Positions 42,653 to 50,966 of a DNA stretch of 64,000 bases are shown here, one piece after another (positions within the stretch are counted from its first letter, which is position 1; every line of letters begins with the position of its first letter). The stretch spans positions 186,001-250,000 of the forward strand of contig NZ_JARVSM010000006.1 in assembly GCF_030209175.1 (NCBI RefSeq), given 5' to 3'. The stretch comes from Pseudomonas sp. efr-133-TYG-5. Lineage in GTDB: Bacteria; Pseudomonadota; Gammaproteobacteria; Pseudomonadales; Pseudomonadaceae. The notes below the pieces were generated by a model. The model did not search any database. It had not been told where the DNA came from and saw only the letters and a program-made list of their open reading frames with translations. The position numbers and the translations under genes are program-made.

Positions 42653-43435
42653 TTACCGGTACGTCCCGTCCTTGCCGTGGGCGGCGGTCGCGCGATTGCT
42701 GCGCACGCTGATCATCTGCCGGATGTCGATCCACTCGATGCCCTGAGCCTTGAGTTTCGGCAACTCGCGCTCCAGCACCGCCAGTGTCTGTGGATAGGGG
42801 TGGCCGATCATCACCGCCGAACCCTGTTTGTGCGCGAGGCTGATCGCCGTTTGCAACTGGGTCAGGATCGCCGCTTCGGTGCGCTCGTCATCGAGAAACA
42901 CGTCGCGTGACACACTGGCCAGCGCAATCTTCTGCGCCTGTTGCGCCGCCACGGTCTGGGCGCTGGTACGGCTGTCGACGAAGAACTTGTGGCGGCGCTG
43001 CAACTCGCCCATCAGCCAGGCCATGGCCGCGGGTTGCGCAGTCATGCGGCTGCCCATATGGTTGTTGATCCCGGCGGTGTAGGGCACCTGTTTGAACGCG
43101 GCGTCGAGGCGTTTCTGCAGTTCCTCGATGGGCAGTTCCGGGTGCCAGGCGAACGGCCCGGTGGCCGGGTCCATCGGCATGTGCAGGATCACGATCTTGC
43201 CGGCGCGATGAGCTTCGCGGGCGAATTCGCTGGCGTGCGGTGTGTCGGGCATGATCGCCGTGGTCACCGGGCCGGGCAGCGCCAGCACGCGGCGATCGCG
43301 GGGCAGGTTCTGCCCCAGGTCGTCGATGATCAGGCTCAGGTAGGCTTTGCGCGGCGTCGACCCGGCGGGTTCTGCGTGAGCAGCACCCGCCAGGCAGCAC
43401 AACAGGACAAGGATGAAGCGCAGTCCCATCCTCAA
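42653..43435 (-). CDS. divergent polysaccharide deacetylase family protein
   Basis: A 260-residue exported protein (signal FILVLLCCLAGAAHA) of the divergent polysaccharide deacetylase family. It shows YLSLIIDDLGQNL with the first aspartate pair, ILHMPMDPA, INNHMGSRMT and GHPYPQTL, retaining likely metal-binding histidines. This family is found next to ctpA and envC in many gamma-proteobacteria. It overlaps the end of ctpA by four bases, so it belongs to the envC-ctpA-deacetylase operon acting on cell-wall maturation. Confidence 0.92.
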   Translation of the reverse strand: MRMGLRFILVLLCCLAGAAHAEPAGSTPRKAYLSLIIDDLGQNLPRDRRVLALPGPVTTAIMPDTPHASEFAREAHRAGKIVILHMPMDPATGPFAWHPELPIEELQKRLDAAFKQVPYTAGINNHMGSRMTAQPAAMAWLMGELQRRHKFFVDSRTSAQTVAAQQAQKIALASVSRDVFLDDERTEAAILTQLQTAISLAHKQGSAVMIGHPYPQTLAVLERELPKLKAQGIEWIDIRQMISVRSNRATAAHGKDGTYR

Positions 43436-44751
43436 CGGCCGGAGGTGATGCTCAGGCCTTTGAGCAGGCTCAGGGCCTGGGCCAACTGGTAGTCGTCATC
43501 CTGCGGCATGGCCTTGGCCTTGGCGCCGGAACCGGTCGGTTTGTCCGCGCCGCCGTTGCCGTTGCCCAGGTGGCCCTGCAGGTCGGCTTCCTTGAAGTAG
43601 TCGCCGTCCGCCTCGCTGGTGATCTTGGCCTTGCGCACTTCGATGTCCGGGACGATGCCCTGGGCCTGGATCGAGCGGCCGTTCGGCGTGAAGTACAGCG
43701 CGGTGGTGATCTTCAGCGCACGGTCGTTGTTCAGCGGCAGCACGGTCTGCACCGAGCCCTTGCCGAAACTGGTGGTGCCCATGACCACGGCGCGCTTCTG
43801 GTCCTGCAGGGCACCGGCGACGATTTCCGAAGCCGAGGCGCTGCCACCGTTGATCAGCACCACCATCGGCACCGCTTCGCTTTCGTCCTTGCCGGTGGCG
43901 GAGAAGCGCAGCTCGGAGTTGGCGATCCGGCCCTTGGTGTAGACGATCAGGCCCTTGGTGATGAAGTGGTCGACCACTTCCACCGCCGCCTGCAACACGC
44001 CGCCGGGGTTGTTGCGCAGGTCGAGGATGATGCCGTTGAGCTTCTTGCCGTTGTCCTTGCGCAGCTTGGCCAGGGCCTTGGAGACTTCGTCGCCGGTCTT
44101 GACCTGGAACTGGGTGATGCGGATCAGGCCGTAGCCGGATTCGAGCAGTTGCGCCTTGACGCTCTTGACCTGGATGACCGCGCGGGCCAGGGTCACGTCG
44201 AACGGCGTGCCGCCGTCGCGCACCAGGGTCAGGGTGATTTTCTGGCCGATCTTGCCGCGCATCTTGTCGACGGCTTCGGTCATGCTCTGGCCGCGGGTCG
44301 GCTGGCCGTTGATCTTGACGATGAAGTCACCGGCCTGGATGCCGGCCTTCGACGCTGGGGTGTCGTCGATAGGCGAGACGACCTTGATGAAGCCGTCCTC
44401 GGAGCCCACTTCGATGCCCAGGCCGCCGAATTCGCCGCTGGTGCTTTCCTGCAGCTCGGCGAAATCCTCGGGGCCGAGGTAGGCGGAGTGCGGATCGAGG
44501 TTGCTGAGCATGCCCTTGATCGCGTTTTCCAGCAGGGTCTTGTCGTCCACCGGCTCGACATAGGCGGCCTTGATCCGGTCCATGACCTCGGCAAAGGTGC
44601 GCAACTCTTCCAGCGGCAGCGGGGCCTTGCTGGTGGCGGCGGTGCCTGCCGGAGCGACGGCCGGGGCCGGTTGCGCGGCAAACGCCAGAGGCGCGCCGAT
44701 CACCAGGGCGATCGTCAGGGCCAGCGAGGTAAGGCGGGACAAATGCAGCAT
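43432..44751 (-). CDS. ctpA: C-terminal processing peptidase (S41 family)
   Basis: A 439-residue periplasmic serine protease. Signal peptide, then a PDZ domain (GLGIEVGSEDGFIKVVSPID) and the S41 catalytic core with Ser in LINGGSASASEIVAGAL and Lys in TTSFGKGSVQTVLPL. CtpA-type enzymes degrade cell-wall hydrolases and other periplasmic proteins in Pseudomonas. The C-terminal tail is glycine-rich. Lies 31 bases after envC and overlaps the deacetylase gene. Confidence 0.95.
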   Translation of the reverse strand: MLHLSRLTSLALTIALVIGAPLAFAAQPAPAVAPAGTAATSKAPLPLEELRTFAEVMDRIKAAYVEPVDDKTLLENAIKGMLSNLDPHSAYLGPEDFAELQESTSGEFGGLGIEVGSEDGFIKVVSPIDDTPASKAGIQAGDFIVKINGQPTRGQSMTEAVDKMRGKIGQKITLTLVRDGGTPFDVTLARAVIQVKSVKAQLLESGYGLIRITQFQVKTGDEVSKALAKLRKDNGKKLNGIILDLRNNPGGVLQAAVEVVDHFITKGLIVYTKGRIANSELRFSATGKDESEAVPMVVLINGGSASASEIVAGALQDQKRAVVMGTTSFGKGSVQTVLPLNNDRALKITTALYFTPNGRSIQAQGIVPDIEVRKAKITSEADGDYFKEADLQGHLGNGNGGADKPTGSGAKAKAMPQDDDYQLAQALSLLKGLSITSGR

Positions 44752-44782
44752 GTCGAACGAACTCCTGAATTAGGCGGCGCGC

Positions 44783-46069
44783 TTATCCTTGCGCGCGGCA
44801 CCATTGCGCCGGATCACTCGGGTGACCCTGCTGACGAATTGCGAAATACAGCGCTGGTGTGTCCTGCCCGCCACTGTTACCGACAGTGGAGATGGACTCA
44901 CCGGCCTTGACCACATCACCGGCCGACTTGAGCAGCGTCTGGTTGTGACCGTAAAGACTCAGAAAACCGTTGCCGTGGTCGAGGATCACCAGCAACCCGG
45001 CGCCGCGCAACCAGTCGGCGAACACCACGCGCCCGCCGTGGACGGCATGCACCTGGCTGCCGGCGGAGGCGCCGATCATCACGCCGTCCCACTTGGTCCG
45101 CGCGTCGTCGCCACGGGATTCTCCGAAGCGTGCCAGCAGTCGACCATCAACCGGCCATGGAAGTTTTCCCCGGGTTGCAGCAAAAGGGCCGCCAAAGGTC
45201 TCGCCGCTGCTGGAAACCAGCGCGCCGGGTGTGGATCTGGCCGGTTTGCGTGGGGCGTCGCTGTTTTCCGCCTCGGCCTCACGCAAGCGCTTTTTTTCGG
45301 CTTCCTGCTGGGCGATGAGCGCTTTCTGGCGCGCTTCTTCTGCCTCACGGGCCTGGCGGGCCAGGGTTTCCTCGATGGTTTTAAGGACTTTAGACAGGTC
45401 TGCCTGATCCTGCTCGCGGGCGGCGAGTTTCTGATCGCGGGCCTTCACATCGTCGTTGAGCTTGGCGAGGGCCTGCTGGCGCTCCTTGCGCACTTTGTCG
45501 AGTGCTTCGCGCTGGCTGTCGAGGCTGCTCTGCTGCACCAGCAGTTGCGCCTGCTGCATGGCGATGTCTTTTTCGACATTGGCCAGCTGGCGCAGGGTCT
45601 CGTTGAAATTCTTCAGCTGCTCCAGGCGGGCCTGGCTCAGGTAGTCGTAATAGGTGAGGGTGCGGGCGAATTTCTCGGGATTCTGCTGGTTGAGCAGCAG
45701 CTTGAGGTATTCCTGCCGACCGTTCTGGTAGGCCGCGCGCGCCTGGATGGCGATCAGTCGTTGCTGTTCAGTGCGCGCGCTCTGGAGTTTTTTTTTCTCC
45801 GCATCGAGTCGCTGCAGCTCGGCTTCGCTTTTCTTCAGCTCCTTCTGCAGGGCTTCGACCTGCTTCTCGAGCTTGCCCATCTCGGTTTCGGTGCCCTTGA
45901 GCTCCTTTTGCACGCCGGATTTTTCTTCCTGCAACTTGCCCAGCAGTTTCTTCAGCTCGGCGATGTCCTGACGCGTGGCGTCCAACTGTTGTTGGGTTTG
46001 CGCGCGCTCGTCAGCGAAGGCCGGTTGGAGCAGGCAGGTCAGAGCGAGGGCGATCAGGAGGCGAAGCAT
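44783..46069 (-). CDS. envC: murein hydrolase activator EnvC
   Basis: A 428-residue periplasmic protein that activates cell-division amidases. The signal peptide MLRLLIALALTCLLQPAFA begins at ATG 46069. Residues about 25-270 are a long coiled coil (KLLGKLQEEKSGVQKELKGTE style heptads, then ARQAREAEEARQKAL). The C-terminal LytM/M23 domain keeps SLYGHNQTLL but has TKWDGVMIGA where an active enzyme has histidine, so it is catalytically degenerate, as expected for EnvC. Operon with ctpA and the deacetylase. Confidence 0.93.
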   Translation of the reverse strand: MLRLLIALALTCLLQPAFADERAQTQQQLDATRQDIAELKKLLGKLQEEKSGVQKELKGTETEMGKLEKQVEALQKELKKSEAELQRLDAEKKKLQSARTEQQRLIAIQARAAYQNGRQEYLKLLLNQQNPEKFARTLTYYDYLSQARLEQLKNFNETLRQLANVEKDIAMQQAQLLVQQSSLDSQREALDKVRKERQQALAKLNDDVKARDQKLAAREQDQADLSKVLKTIEETLARQAREAEEARQKALIAQQEAEKKRLREAEAENSDAPRKPARSTPGALVSSSGETFGGPFAATRGKLPWPVDGRLLARFGESRGDDARTKWDGVMIGASAGSQVHAVHGGRVVFADWLRGAGLLVILDHGNGFLSLYGHNQTLLKSAGDVVKAGESISTVGNSGGQDTPALYFAIRQQGHPSDPAQWCRAQG

Positions 46070-46204
46070 AGAGGCGGGCGGCACCAGGGTAAGGGACGGC
46101 CTAGTATGCCCGCCCGCCGCTGCAAAAAAAACGCCCAATTGGGCTTGTGTGATAACTGGGGTGGCAGAGAGGTCCATTTCCATTTCGAAAACCCCATAAA
46201 CCAC

Positions 46205-46294
46205 TGTGGGAGCTGGCTTGCCAGCGATGGCGTCTGCACATTCAACAGAGCTGTTGGCTGTCAGATTGCTATCGCTGGCAAGCCAGCTCCCACA
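46205..46294. repeat. REP doublet, second sequence class
   Basis: TGTGGGAGCTGGCTTGCCAGCGAT at 46205-46228 faces ATCGCTGGCAAGCCAGCTCCCACA at 46271-46294; an exact reverse complement. It lies between envC and gpmI and differs from the class at 35487 in the palindrome core. Confidence 0.9.
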
Positions 46295-46320
46295 GGGTTT
46301 TGCAGTGTTTTGACGGGCGA

Positions 46321-47850
46321 TTACACCAGAATCGAAGTGCCGGTCATTTCCGCCGGTTTCTCCAGGCCCAGCAGCTTGAGCATGGTCGGCGCCACGTCCG
46401 CCAGCACGCCGCCCTCGCGGACCTTGAGGTCACGCTTGCCGACGTAGATGAACGGCACCGGCTCGGTGGTGTGCGCGGTGTGCGCCTGGCCGGTGGACTC
46501 GTCAGCCATCTGCTCGACGTTGCCATGGTCGGCGGTGATCAGGGCTTCGCCGCCGACCTTTTCCAGCGCCTCGACGATGCGTCCGACGCAGGTATCCAGG
46601 CATTCCACGGCTTTCACCGCCGCGTCGAACACGCCGCTGTGACCGACCATGTCGCCGTTGGCGTAGTTGACCACGATCACGTCGTAACGCTGCTGCTCGA
46701 TGGCGTCGACGATGCGGTCGGTGACCTCCGGCGCGCTCATTTCCGGCTGCAGGTCATAGGTGGCGACTTTCGGCGACGGGATCAGGATGCGTTCTTCGCC
46801 CGGGAACGGCTCTTCGCGGCCGCCGGAGAAGAAGAAGGTCACGTGGGCGTACTTCTCGGTTTCGGCAATGCGCAGCTGCGTCTTGCCGTTCTTCGCCAGG
46901 TAGTCGCCAAGCACGTTTTCCAGGCTGCCGGCGGCGAAGGCCGACGGCGCGGGGATGCTCGCCGCGTATTGGGTGAGCATGACGAAACCGGCCAGTTTCG
47001 GCTGGCGCGCGCGCTCGAATTCCTTGAAATCGTCCTCGACGAACACTCGGGTCAGCTCGCGGGCACGGTCGGCGCGGAAGTTCATGAACACCACGGCGTC
47101 GCCATCCTCCACCTTGACCGGCTCGCCGATGGTGGTGGCCTTGACGAATTCATCGCTCTCGCCACGCGCATACGCCGCTTCCAGGCCTTCCTGGGCCGTG
47201 GCGGCGTTGAACTCGGCGTTGCCGTCGACGATCAGGTTGTACGCCTGGGAGACGCGGTCCCAGCGGTTGTCGCGGTCCATTGCGTAGTAGCGACCGACGA
47301 TGCTGGCGATACGGCCCTTGCCCAGTGCCTGGAAGGTCGCGTCGAGCAGTTCGATCGACGAGGTGGCACTTTTCGGCGGCGTGTCGCGACCGTCGAGGAA
47401 GGCGTGCAGGTAGATTTTTTCGGCGCCGCGCTTGAAGGCCAGTTCGGCCATGGCGACCAGGTGATCCTGGTGGCTGTGCACGCCGCCGTCCGACAGCAGG
47501 CCCATGAAGTGCACGGCCTTGCCGGCGGCCACGGCTTTATCCACGGCGGCGCAGATGGTCGGGTTGTCGAAGAATTCGCCGTCGCGGATCGCCTTGGTCA
47601 CCCGGGTGAAGTCCTGATACACCACGCGGCCGGCGCCGAGGTTCATGTGGCCGACCTCGGAGTTGCCCATCTGACCGTCCGGCAGACCGACGTCCATGCC
47701 GCTGCCCGAGATCAAGCCGTTCGGCACGGTGGCCCACAGGCGATCGAGCACAGGCTTTCTGGCCGCATAGACGGCGTTCGATTCGTGGCTGTCGCTGTGA
47801 CCGAAGCCGTCGAGAATCATCAGGACCAAAGGTTTAGGCGTGGTAGTCAT
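46321..47850 (-). CDS. gpmI: 2,3-bisphosphoglycerate-independent phosphoglycerate mutase
   Basis: Glycolytic/gluconeogenic enzyme of about 509 residues, manganese-dependent. The nucleophilic serine is in MGNSEVGHMNLGAGRVVYQD, an early metal site in LMILDGFGHSD, and later ligands in NYANGDMVGHSG and TADHGNVEQM. The ATG at 47850 is preferred to the GTG at 47859. It is divergent from the rhodanese-grxC-secB group. Confidence 0.97.
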   Translation of the reverse strand: MTTTPKPLVLMILDGFGHSDSHESNAVYAARKPVLDRLWATVPNGLISGSGMDVGLPDGQMGNSEVGHMNLGAGRVVYQDFTRVTKAIRDGEFFDNPTICAAVDKAVAAGKAVHFMGLLSDGGVHSHQDHLVAMAELAFKRGAEKIYLHAFLDGRDTPPKSATSSIELLDATFQALGKGRIASIVGRYYAMDRDNRWDRVSQAYNLIVDGNAEFNAATAQEGLEAAYARGESDEFVKATTIGEPVKVEDGDAVVFMNFRADRARELTRVFVEDDFKEFERARQPKLAGFVMLTQYAASIPAPSAFAAGSLENVLGDYLAKNGKTQLRIAETEKYAHVTFFFSGGREEPFPGEERILIPSPKVATYDLQPEMSAPEVTDRIVDAIEQQRYDVIVVNYANGDMVGHSGVFDAAVKAVECLDTCVGRIVEALEKVGGEALITADHGNVEQMADESTGQAHTAHTTEPVPFIYVGKRDLKVREGGVLADVAPTMLKLLGLEKPAEMTGTSILV

Positions 47851-48003
47851 GGAATCCACTCGTGGCTAATAAAGAAGAGGGCGATGGAAAAGGGAGTGGC
47901 AGTTTAAAGCGAAGTTCCTGCGCCGTCACCGCCGGACGGGGTTTGGCCGACCTTGGGGGCTGTGTATACTGGCCGACATTTTAACGCCCTGGAACCTCCT
48001 TCG

Positions 48004-48417
48004 ATGGTTGCTCACCTGATTGAATTTGCCACTAACCACTACATTCTCGTAGGTATCTTCGTCGTTCTGCTGGCTCTGCTGCTGGCGCATACCCTGCAGG
48101 GTGGCGGCAAAAGCCTGAGCACCGGCGAGCTGACCGCACTGGTCAACAAGGAAGCGGGCGTGGTGGTGGACATTCGTCCGAGCAAGGATTTCGCCGCCGG
48201 TCACATTGTCGGCGCGGTGAACATTCCCCAGGACAAACTGGCCGCACGCATCGGCGAGCTGGAAAAATACAAGGCCAAGACCATCATTCTGGTCGACGCG
48301 CTGGGCCAGACCGCCGGCACCCATGCCCGCGAGCTGATGAAATCCGGCTTCACCGCCGCCAAGCTGTCCGGCGGGATCTCCAGCTGGAAAGGCGACAACC
48401 TGCCGTTGGTGAAGTGA
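48004..48417 (+). CDS. membrane-anchored rhodanese-like protein without catalytic cysteine
   Basis: A 137-residue protein with one N-terminal membrane helix (ILVGIFVVLLALLLAHTLQ) and a rhodanese fold (VVVDIRPSKDFAAGHIVGAVNIP, then SGFTAAKLSGGISSWKGDNLPL). At the usual active-site position the sequence reads IILVDALGQTAGTHA, with no cysteine, so it should not transfer sulfur. The ATG at 48004 gives the membrane helix at the start. It is the first gene of a cluster with grxC and secB, a conserved Pseudomonas arrangement. Confidence 0.9.
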   Translation: MVAHLIEFATNHYILVGIFVVLLALLLAHTLQGGGKSLSTGELTALVNKEAGVVVDIRPSKDFAAGHIVGAVNIPQDKLAARIGELEKYKAKTIILVDALGQTAGTHARELMKSGFTAAKLSGGISSWKGDNLPLVK

Positions 48418-48418
48418 A

Positions 48419-48673
48419 ATGACTGAAGTCGTCGTCTACTCCAGCGATTACTGCCCTTATTGCATGCGCGCCAAGCAACTGCTCGCGAACAAAGGTGTGG
48501 CCTTCGAAGAGATCAAGGTCGATGGCAAGCCGCAGATTCGTGCTGCCATGACCCAGAAGGCCGGACGCACGTCCGTGCCGCAGATCTGGATCGGCGCCAC
48601 CCACGTCGGCGGATGTGACGATTTGTATGCCCTGGAGCGCGCCGGCAAACTCGACGCGCTGCTCAAGGCCTGA
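48419..48673 (+). CDS. grxC: glutaredoxin 3
   Basis: An 84-residue monothiol-reducing glutaredoxin with the dithiol site CPYC at residues 12-15 (SDYCPYCMRAKQLL), the cis-proline TSVPQIWIG and the glutathione-binding HVGGCDDLYAL. It begins one base after the rhodanese stop and leads to secB. Confidence 0.96.
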   Translation: MTEVVVYSSDYCPYCMRAKQLLANKGVAFEEIKVDGKPQIRAAMTQKAGRTSVPQIWIGATHVGGCDDLYALERAGKLDALLKA

Positions 48674-48735
48674 ACTGCTGCACACGCATCGCACAGCAAG
48701 AACCCTAAAAGACCCAAGATCAGAAAGGATCTGAG

Positions 48736-49221
48736 ATGACTGACCAACAGAACACTGCAGCCAGCGAAGAAGAAACCGCACCGCAATTCTCCTTGCAGCG
48801 CATCTACGTACGTGACTTGTCCTTCGAAGCCCCGAAAAGCCCGGCGATCTTCCGCCAGCAGTGGGAGCCGAGCGTCGGTCTGGATCTGAACACCCGCCAG
48901 AAAGCGCTGGAAGGCGATTTCTTCGAAGTGGTGCTGACCCTGTCGGTCACCGTGAAGAACGGCGAGGAAGTGGCCTTCATCGCCGAAGTGCAGCAGGCCG
49001 GTATCTTCCTGATCAAGAACCTCGATGCGGCTTCGATGAGCCACACCCTCGGCGCGTTCTGCCCGAACATCCTGTTCCCGTACGCGCGTGAAACCCTGGA
49101 CAGCCTGGTGACCCGTGGTTCGTTCCCGGCCCTGATGCTGGCCCCGGTGAACTTCGACGCCCTGTACGCGCAAGAGCTGCAGCGCATGCAGGAAAGCGGC
49201 GAGACCCCGACCGTTCAGTAA
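48736..49221 (+). CDS. secB: protein-export chaperone SecB
   Basis: Cytosolic tetrameric chaperone that keeps pre-proteins unfolded for SecA. The 161-residue protein has the typical FSLQRIYVRDLSFEAPKSP, NGEEVAFIAEVQQAGIF and PNILFPYARETLDSLVTRGS segments. Ribosome site AAAGGATCTGAG precedes the ATG. A terminator follows directly, ending the rhodanese-grxC-secB unit. Confidence 0.97.
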   Translation: MTDQQNTAASEEETAPQFSLQRIYVRDLSFEAPKSPAIFRQQWEPSVGLDLNTRQKALEGDFFEVVLTLSVTVKNGEEVAFIAEVQQAGIFLIKNLDAASMSHTLGAFCPNILFPYARETLDSLVTRGSFPALMLAPVNFDALYAQELQRMQESGETPTVQ

Positions 49222-49240
49222 GCGGTCGCTGCAACAACGA

Positions 49241-49267
49241 AAAAAGCGCCGTTACAGGCGCTTTTTT
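49241..49267 (+). terminator. terminator of secB
   Basis: AAAAAGCGCC / GGCGCTTTTTT hairpin with loop GTTACA. Confidence 0.9.
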
Positions 49268-49272
49268 CTTGG

Positions 49273-49404
49273 CCGATCGTTCCCACGCTCTGCGTGGGAG
49301 TTGATTGTTCCCCCGCTCGGCGTGGGAATGCCTCTGGGGACGCACCGCGTCCAGTGACGCGGAGCGTCACGGCTGCATTCCCACGCCGAGCGTGGGAACG
49401 ATCA
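49273..49404. repeat. cluster of three GTTCCCACGC-type palindromes
   Basis: CGTTCCCACGCTCTGCGTGGG (from 49275), a second at about 49307-49331 and a third, TTCCCACGCCGAGCGTGGGAAC, at about 49378-49400. A third REP class distinct from those at 35487 and 46205; inner CGTGACGC pairs also occur. It lies between secB and trmL, which converge. Confidence 0.8.
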
Positions 49405-49415
49405 AGCGAAGGGCG

Positions 49416-49871
49416 TTACTTGAAGTCGTTCTGCCGCCACGCTTCGTACACGGCTACCGCCACGGTGTTGGACAGGTTCAGGCTGCGACAGCCTTCGCGC
49501 ATCGGCAGGCGCAGGCGCTGTTCGGCGGGCAGGGCATCGAGCACCTCCGCCGGCAGGCCACGGCTTTCCGGACCGAACAGGAACGCGTCGCCGGGGATGA
49601 ACGCGGCATCGTGAAACGGCCGCGAGCCCTTGGTGGTGAAGGCGAACACGCGCGGCTGGCCGAGGCTCTCCAGGCAACTGGCGAGGTCGGCATGGCGTTG
49701 CAGGGTGGCATACTCGTGGTAGTCGAGACCGGCGCGGCGCAAGCGTTTGTCGTCCATCTCGAAGCCCAGCGGTTCGATCAAATGCAGGTGGCAGCCACTG
49801 TTGGCGCACAGCCTGATAACGTTGCCGGTGTTCGGCGGAATTTCCGGTTGAAAAAGGATGACGTGAAACAT
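49416..49871 (-). CDS. trmL: tRNA (cytidine(34)-2'-O)-methyltransferase
   Basis: A 151-residue SPOUT-class methyltransferase that modifies the wobble base of tRNA-Leu. MFHVILFQPEIPPNTGNVIR, FLFGPESRGLP and LRLPMREGCRSLNLSNTVAV form the trefoil-knot SAM site. The start ATG (49871-49869) overlaps the start ATG of the divergent orphan gene by two bases, so each leader lies inside the other's coding sequence. Ribosome site GGAG is in place. Confidence 0.95.
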   Translation of the reverse strand: MFHVILFQPEIPPNTGNVIRLCANSGCHLHLIEPLGFEMDDKRLRRAGLDYHEYATLQRHADLASCLESLGQPRVFAFTTKGSRPFHDAAFIPGDAFLFGPESRGLPAEVLDALPAEQRLRLPMREGCRSLNLSNTVAVAVYEAWRQNDFK

Positions 49872-50310
49872 GCACGGCTCCGAAGGTAAAGATGACGCGC
49901 ATTCTACGCCGCCCGTGGATCCGCGTTCGAAACTATTCCCGCGGGTGATGGCCTCGCTGGCGATTTTCGGGCTGATGGTCGGGCTGATGATCGGTCGCCT
50001 GACCACGCCCGAGCCAAGCGTATTGCAGCAGGTCGAGGTACTCGACGACGGTTTGGCGCTGTGGTTCAACAACGCGCCGCCGCTGCACGGCGAGATCGTC
50101 GATGGCAGCGTGGCGTTGTTGTTCGAGGCCGCGGGCCAGGCACAGAAAGGCCAGCTCAAGCTCAACGGCAAGGACGTGAACTGGCGTACGCGCTTGAGTG
50201 ACGGTGGCTTGTTGCTGACGCTGGTGGCGGCGCGGCCGCTGCAGGGCGACTGGGCCGGCCAGGCGGTCGATGACCGCTGGCGGCTGGAGATTCATCTGCG
50301 CGAGCAATAA
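49870..50310 (+). CDS. hypothetical membrane-anchored protein
   Basis: A 146-residue protein with one N-terminal membrane segment (VMASLAIFGLMVGLMIGRL, residues 27-45) and a beta-rich outer part (QQVEVLDDGLALWFNNAPPL, then DWAGQAVDDRWRLEIHLREQ). Start ATG 49870 has AAGGATGA upstream; an internal ATG at 49948 is a weaker alternative. No family recognised. It shares its start region with trmL on the other strand, and its stop touches the 79-bp repeat array. Confidence 0.75.
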   Translation: MHGSEGKDDAHSTPPVDPRSKLFPRVMASLAIFGLMVGLMIGRLTTPEPSVLQQVEVLDDGLALWFNNAPPLHGEIVDGSVALLFEAAGQAQKGQLKLNGKDVNWRTRLSDGGLLLTLVAARPLQGDWAGQAVDDRWRLEIHLREQ

Positions 50311-50597
50311 AAGAGGGAATCCCCGGCCTGCCTGTACCAAGGTTCCCGAAAGGGGCGGCCGCGACGCGTCGGCGTCGGGGCCGGTGTAAAGAAGGAACCC
50401 CTGACCTGCCTGTATCAGAGGCCCCAAAACGGCGTGGACTGGCGCAGCGGCGCTCGCGTCCGGTGTAAAGAGGGAACCCCCGGCCTGCCTGTACCAAGGA
50501 TCCCAAAAGGGTCGGCTCTTCGCGTTGGCGCTGCGAGCCTGGTGTAAAGAGGGGATTCCCCGGCCTGCCTGTACCAAGGTCCCCGAAACGGGTGGTG
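50310..50597. repeat. imperfect 79-bp tandem repeat, about 3.6 copies, with covarying hairpins
   Basis: Units start at 50310 (78 bp), 50388 (79 bp), 50467 (79 bp) and 50546 (partial). Each begins AAAGARGGRA and has a conserved core CCTGCCTGTACCAAGG (CCTGCCTGTATCAGAG in unit 2). Next comes a small CCC-RAAA-GGG hairpin in units 1, 3 and 4 (weak in unit 2), then a variable stem and the ending GGTGT. The outer arms of that stem differ between units yet stay complementary: GGCC/GGCC, GGAC/GTCC and GGCTC/GAGCC. It starts on the stop codon of the upstream gene, so it would be its 3' untranslated region. Confidence 0.85.
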
Positions 50598-50674
50598 AAA
50601 CGAATCACCTGTGAGAGGTATTGCAGGGGGCGTGCCAGGTTTTCACCTGTTGAAACAAAAAAACTGATCGGAAA

Positions 50675-50705
50675 CACGAAAGCCCCGTAATTCGGGGCTT
50701 TCGTG
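50675..50705 (+). terminator. hairpin after the tandem repeat
   Basis: CACGAAAGCCCCG / CGGGGCTTTCGTG with loop TAATT; no strong T run follows, but it would end the transcript reading through the repeat. Confidence 0.65.
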
Positions 50706-50816
50706 ATTGTGAAAAAAGGGTTTTCCAGTGTTTTTCGGGGGGAGTGCGGCGATGCGGCTGTGCGCGATCGCGGGTCATTGTGCATTGATGCGGTGCACGG
50801 TGGCCGCTAACCCTAA

Positions 50817-50939
50817 CCCTCTCCCAGAGGGAGAGGGGACTGACCGCGTTGCCGGTTCAAGATACGCCGAGATGAAATATCGAGCCGAACTCAGGTTTCG
50901 AAACACCCAGGATCTGCGCCCTCTCCCATTGGGAGAGGG
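50817..50939. repeat. doublet of CCCTCTCCC / GGGAGAGGG hairpins
   Basis: Two 9-bp hairpins with identical arms, CCCTCTCCC-aga-GGGAGAGGG (50817-50837) and CCCTCTCCC-att-GGGAGAGGG (50919-50939), are separated by about 80 bases. This is the layout of a REP-type mobile doublet, and differs from the other repeat classes in the window. Confidence 0.8.
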
Positions 50940-50966
50940 CTGAAGGGAGGGGTAGCGTACGAACCG

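Noticed and set aside
46069..46204. N-terminal extension of envC
   Set aside because: The extension contains no ribosome site and would displace the clear signal peptide that begins at 46069.
50310..50597. CRISPR array
   Set aside because: Repeat units lack a constant 24-37 base repeat with unrelated 30-base spacers; the variable parts are palindromic, and there are no cas genes.
49933..50785. Repeated peptide frames on the minus strand across the 79-bp array (VQAGRGFPLYTG-like)
   Set aside because: They are translations of the DNA repeat; there is no start signal, and units of 78 and 79 bases do not keep one reading frame.
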